DNA of 7,456 nt from an uncultured Rhodospirillales bacterium (GTDB lineage Bacteria > Pseudomonadota > Alphaproteobacteria > Acetobacterales > Acetobacteraceae): the NCBI GenBank assembly GCA_903932545.1, contig CAIZGT010000171.1, forward strand, positions 1-7,456. Reading direction: 5' to 3'. Position 1 is the stretch's first letter. The number at the start of each line of letters is the position of its first letter. The position numbers were made by a program, and so were the translations under genes. The notes under the pieces are model-generated. The model saw only the letters and a list, made by a program, of their open reading frames with translations. It was not told where the DNA came from and searched no databases. Positions 6,043 to 7,456 of this stretch are shown piece by piece.

Positions 6043-7119
6043 ATGACCAGCAACGCCACCGAAGAACGCTTTCAATGCCTGCACGAGATTGTCGCGGCGG
6101 CGCGGCTTAATCTGAGCACGCATTTGTGGAACTATGTGGTGGGAGCGACCGCCACAGAAACCACGATGAAGCGCAATCGACTGGCGCTGGACCGGATTGG
6201 GTTTCGGCCAAAAGTGTTGGTGGATGTGTCCTCGGTTGACCCGTCGGCGCAGTTCTTTGGCCAGACCATCCGCTTGCCGGTGGCGTTGGCACCAGTGGGC
6301 GGGCTGGATCAGCTTGGCCAAGGCGGTGGGGCGACGATTGCCAAGGCGGCGGGGGTGGCGGGGGTGCCGTTCTTTATGAGTTCGGTGACAAATCTTAGCC
6401 TTGAACACATTGCGGCCGCGGCAACCGGGCCGAAGATTTTCGCGCTGTATGTGCGCGGCGATGATGATTTTGTTGATGACCACATCGTTCGCGCCAAGGA
6501 GGCGGGCTATGACGCGTTCTCCATCACGGTGGACAGCGCGCTGTATAGCCGCCGCGAGCGCGACATCACCAACCGCTTCACCAAGCCGTGGCGCGCGGCG
6601 AATACGGGGATGAATTTCCAGGCCTCGCTAAATTGGGCGGATATCGAGCGGATTCAGAAGAAGCACGATATCCGGCTGATCCTGAAGGGGATCGCGACGC
6701 CGGAGGACGCGGTGCGCGCGTGCGATTTGGGGGTTTCGGCGGTGTATGTCTCCAACCACGGTGGTCGGCAGTTGGATCATGGCGCGGGGTCGATGGATGT
6801 GCTGCCCGAGATTGTGAGCGCTGTGGCCAAGCGGGCGCTGGTTTATGTGGATGGCGGGGTAAGCCGGGGCTCTGATGTGGTGAAGGCGGTGGCGCTGGGG
6901 GCTGATCTGGTCGGTATGGGTCGGCTGTATTGCTACGGCTATGCCGCCGCTGGGATTGAGGGGATTGTCCGGGTGATTGAACTGCTGGAGATCGAAATCG
7001 TCGAAACCCTTGGCCTGCTTGGACTTACCAGCTTCAAAGGGCTCGACGCCTCGTATCTGCGCGCGGTGGAGGCGGTAACGGCCCCTTCGGCGTTAAGTGC
7101 GTTTCCGCTGCTGGATTGA
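6043..7119 (+). CDS. FMN-dependent alpha-hydroxy-acid dehydrogenase/oxidase
   Basis: TIM-barrel FMN enzyme of the lactate dehydrogenase / glycolate oxidase / mandelate dehydrogenase family, which oxidises 2-hydroxy acids to 2-oxo acids. The protein is 358 aa, normal length. By gap-free comparison with mandelate dehydrogenase, Y31 in WNYVVGATATETTMKRN is the substrate-binding tyrosine. Other expected residues are LPVALAPVG (78-86, FMN loop), Y136 (ALYV), D164 (TVDSALYSRRERD), K215 (LILKGI), catalytic H239 and R242 in SNHGGRQLD, D270 in VDGGVSRGSDVVKAVALGAD, and R294 (GMGRLYCYG). There is no membrane-anchor loop or signal peptide. It looks like the subfamily usually annotated only as alpha-hydroxy-acid oxidising protein. 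The specific substrate and electron acceptor cannot be read from the sequence, and the neighbours give no hint. Confidence 0.92.
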   Translation: MTSNATEERFQCLHEIVAAARLNLSTHLWNYVVGATATETTMKRNRLALDRIGFRPKVLVDVSSVDPSAQFFGQTIRLPVALAPVGGLDQLGQGGGATIAKAAGVAGVPFFMSSVTNLSLEHIAAAATGPKIFALYVRGDDDFVDDHIVRAKEAGYDAFSITVDSALYSRRERDITNRFTKPWRAANTGMNFQASLNWADIERIQKKHDIRLILKGIATPEDAVRACDLGVSAVYVSNHGGRQLDHGAGSMDVLPEIVSAVAKRALVYVDGGVSRGSDVVKAVALGADLVGMGRLYCYGYAAAGIEGIVRVIELLEIEIVETLGLLGLTSFKGLDASYLRAVEAVTAPSALSAFPLLD

Positions 7120-7130
7120 TATTAATCCGG
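7111..7130. terminator. Small hairpin over the dehydrogenase stop codon
   Basis: CTGGATT (7111-7117) pairs with AATCCGG (7124-7130), with one T-G wobble, around the loop GATATT. It overlaps the TGA stop at 7117-7119. The stem is short and has no T-run. It is a possible weak transcription end before the ribonucleotide reductase promoter. Confidence 0.3.
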
Positions 7131-7145
7131 AACGTTACGGCTTTA

Positions 7146-7161
7146 TAAGCACATATAGTGT
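7146..7161. promoter_or_regulatory. NrdR box 1 (distal, partial match)
   Basis: Compared with the NrdR consensus ACACWATATATWGTGT, this site matches at 11 of 16 positions. The right half is strong (10 of the last 11, including ATATAGTGT) and the left half is poor. It ends on the first base of the -35 element and lies 32 bases, about three helical turns, upstream of box 2. That is the arrangement known for paired NrdR sites. Alone it would be unconvincing; the pairing and the downstream gene support it. Confidence 0.6.
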
Positions 7162-7189
7162 TGGAATCGGTCATCGAACACCATATATT
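7161..7189 (+). promoter_or_regulatory. Sigma70-type promoter of the ribonucleotide reductase gene
   Basis: TTGGAA (-35, 7161-7166) and TATATT (-10, 7184-7189) are separated by 17 bases. The predicted transcription start is near 7196, giving a leader of about 45 bases. The -10 lies entirely inside NrdR box 2 and the -35 abuts box 1, so NrdR bound there would block RNA polymerase. Confidence 0.6.
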
Positions 7190-7193
7190 GTTT
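7178..7193. promoter_or_regulatory. NrdR box 2 (proximal, 14 of 16 match)
   Basis: ACACCATATATTGTTT matches the NrdR consensus ACACWATATATWGTGT at 14 of 16 positions. Together with box 1 it forms a tandem operator with 16 bases between sites. NrdR is the ATP-cone repressor that shuts down ribonucleotide reductase genes when dATP is plentiful; that role is family knowledge, and binding here is inferred. Confidence 0.75.
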
Positions 7194-7241
7194 CTCGCGA
7201 CTCGGAGCTGAGGCAGGCTCTCCTCGTAGAAGGAACAGCAC

Positions 7242-7456
7242 ATGGACGGTGGCGCAGTATTTTTCGGGCTGAACCGGATGGTTCCGGGGGCCAGTTTTGG
7301 CGAAGACAAGCTCAACCCTCGACTGCTCGACCCTGGTATGGGTGTGGCGGTGGCGCGGCGGACTGTGTTCCGCCCGGAAGATCGCGAATGCTTCGGCCGG
7401 GTTGCTGATCGGGTGGCCGAGGGCAACATGGCGCTGCTCGACCGTCCGCTGTCCGG
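7242..7456 (+). CDS. Probable B12-dependent (class II) ribonucleotide reductase, N-terminus only
   Basis: 71 codons are visible before the window ends. AGAAGGA (7228-7234) lies 7 bases upstream of the ATG. The start reads MDGGAVFFGLNRMVPG, then FGEDKLNPRLLDPGMGVAVA, then RRTVFRPEDRECFGRVADRVAEGN. The VARRTVFR...FGRVADRVAEGN stretch resembles the opening segment of short class II (adenosylcobalamin-dependent) ribonucleotide reductases, which reduce ribonucleotides to deoxyribonucleotides for DNA synthesis. No ATP-cone is seen in the visible part. Catalytic cysteines would lie beyond the window, so the class is provisional. The paired NrdR boxes and promoter just upstream independently support a ribonucleotide reductase gene. 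Confidence 0.68.
   Translation, partial: MDGGAVFFGLNRMVPGASFGEDKLNPRLLDPGMGVAVARRTVFRPEDRECFGRVADRVAEGNMALLDRPLS

Noticed and set aside
5072..6043. 323-codon minus-strand open frame opposite the glycosyltransferase
   Set aside because: Its composition (Pro/Arg/Ala-rich, low complexity) is typical of an antisense shadow; the plus-strand frame has family motifs and a proper ribosome site.
7116..7149. Alternative promoter TTGATA (7116-7121) with TATAAG (7144-7149)
   Set aside because: The 22-base spacer is too long; the TTGGAA/TATATT pair with 17 bases is far better.
1..7456. CRISPR arrays, tRNA/rRNA genes, insertion sequences, toxin-antitoxin or defence genes
   Set aside because: No regularly spaced direct repeats, no RNA gene signatures and no matching proteins were found. 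The repeats present are isolated palindromes at gene ends.

Overview
The window is GC-rich, densely packed bacterial chromosome. Protein similarity recalled by eye suggests an alphaproteobacterium, possibly in or near the Acetobacteraceae/Rhodospirillales. That placement is an inference from the look of the proteins, GC content and gene order; no search was run. No tRNA, rRNA, CRISPR array, transposase or prophage gene was seen.

Layout. Positions 1-1947 (minus strand) hold bioA followed by bioB; bioB runs off the left edge, so only its N-terminal two thirds or so is present. Positions 1992-3781 (plus strand) hold bioF and bioD, which overlap by 4 bases. The two arms diverge from a 44-base gap. 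Together they encode the whole late biotin pathway: BioF makes 7-keto-8-aminopelargonate (KAPA), BioA makes 7,8-diaminopelargonate (DAPA), BioD makes dethiobiotin and BioB makes biotin. No gene for pimeloyl-ACP synthesis (bioC, bioH, bioG, bioZ, bioW) is in the window.

Positions 3807-4946 (minus) encode a PrpF-family isomerase convergent with bioD; the two genes share one palindrome, which supplies both stop codons. Positions 5038-5994 (plus) encode a CgeB-like glycosyltransferase starting with GTG. Positions 6043-7119 (plus) encode an FMN-dependent alpha-hydroxy-acid dehydrogenase/oxidase with its catalytic residues intact. These three genes have no obvious pathway link to biotin or to one another.

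Positions 7120-7241 are a regulatory region. It has a good sigma70-type promoter overlapped by two NrdR-box-like sites, 32 bases apart centre to centre. The gene that follows (7242 to the right edge, partial) looks like the N-terminus of an adenosylcobalamin-dependent (class II) ribonucleotide reductase. The operator and the protein call were made separately and support each other.

The metabolic genes are ordinary. The points most worth a second look are the NrdR operator/promoter and the fact that all five gene 3' ends not followed by an overlapping gene lie inside inverted repeats, some sharing a TAG(A/G)GCGG arm. I found no convincing undescribed system.
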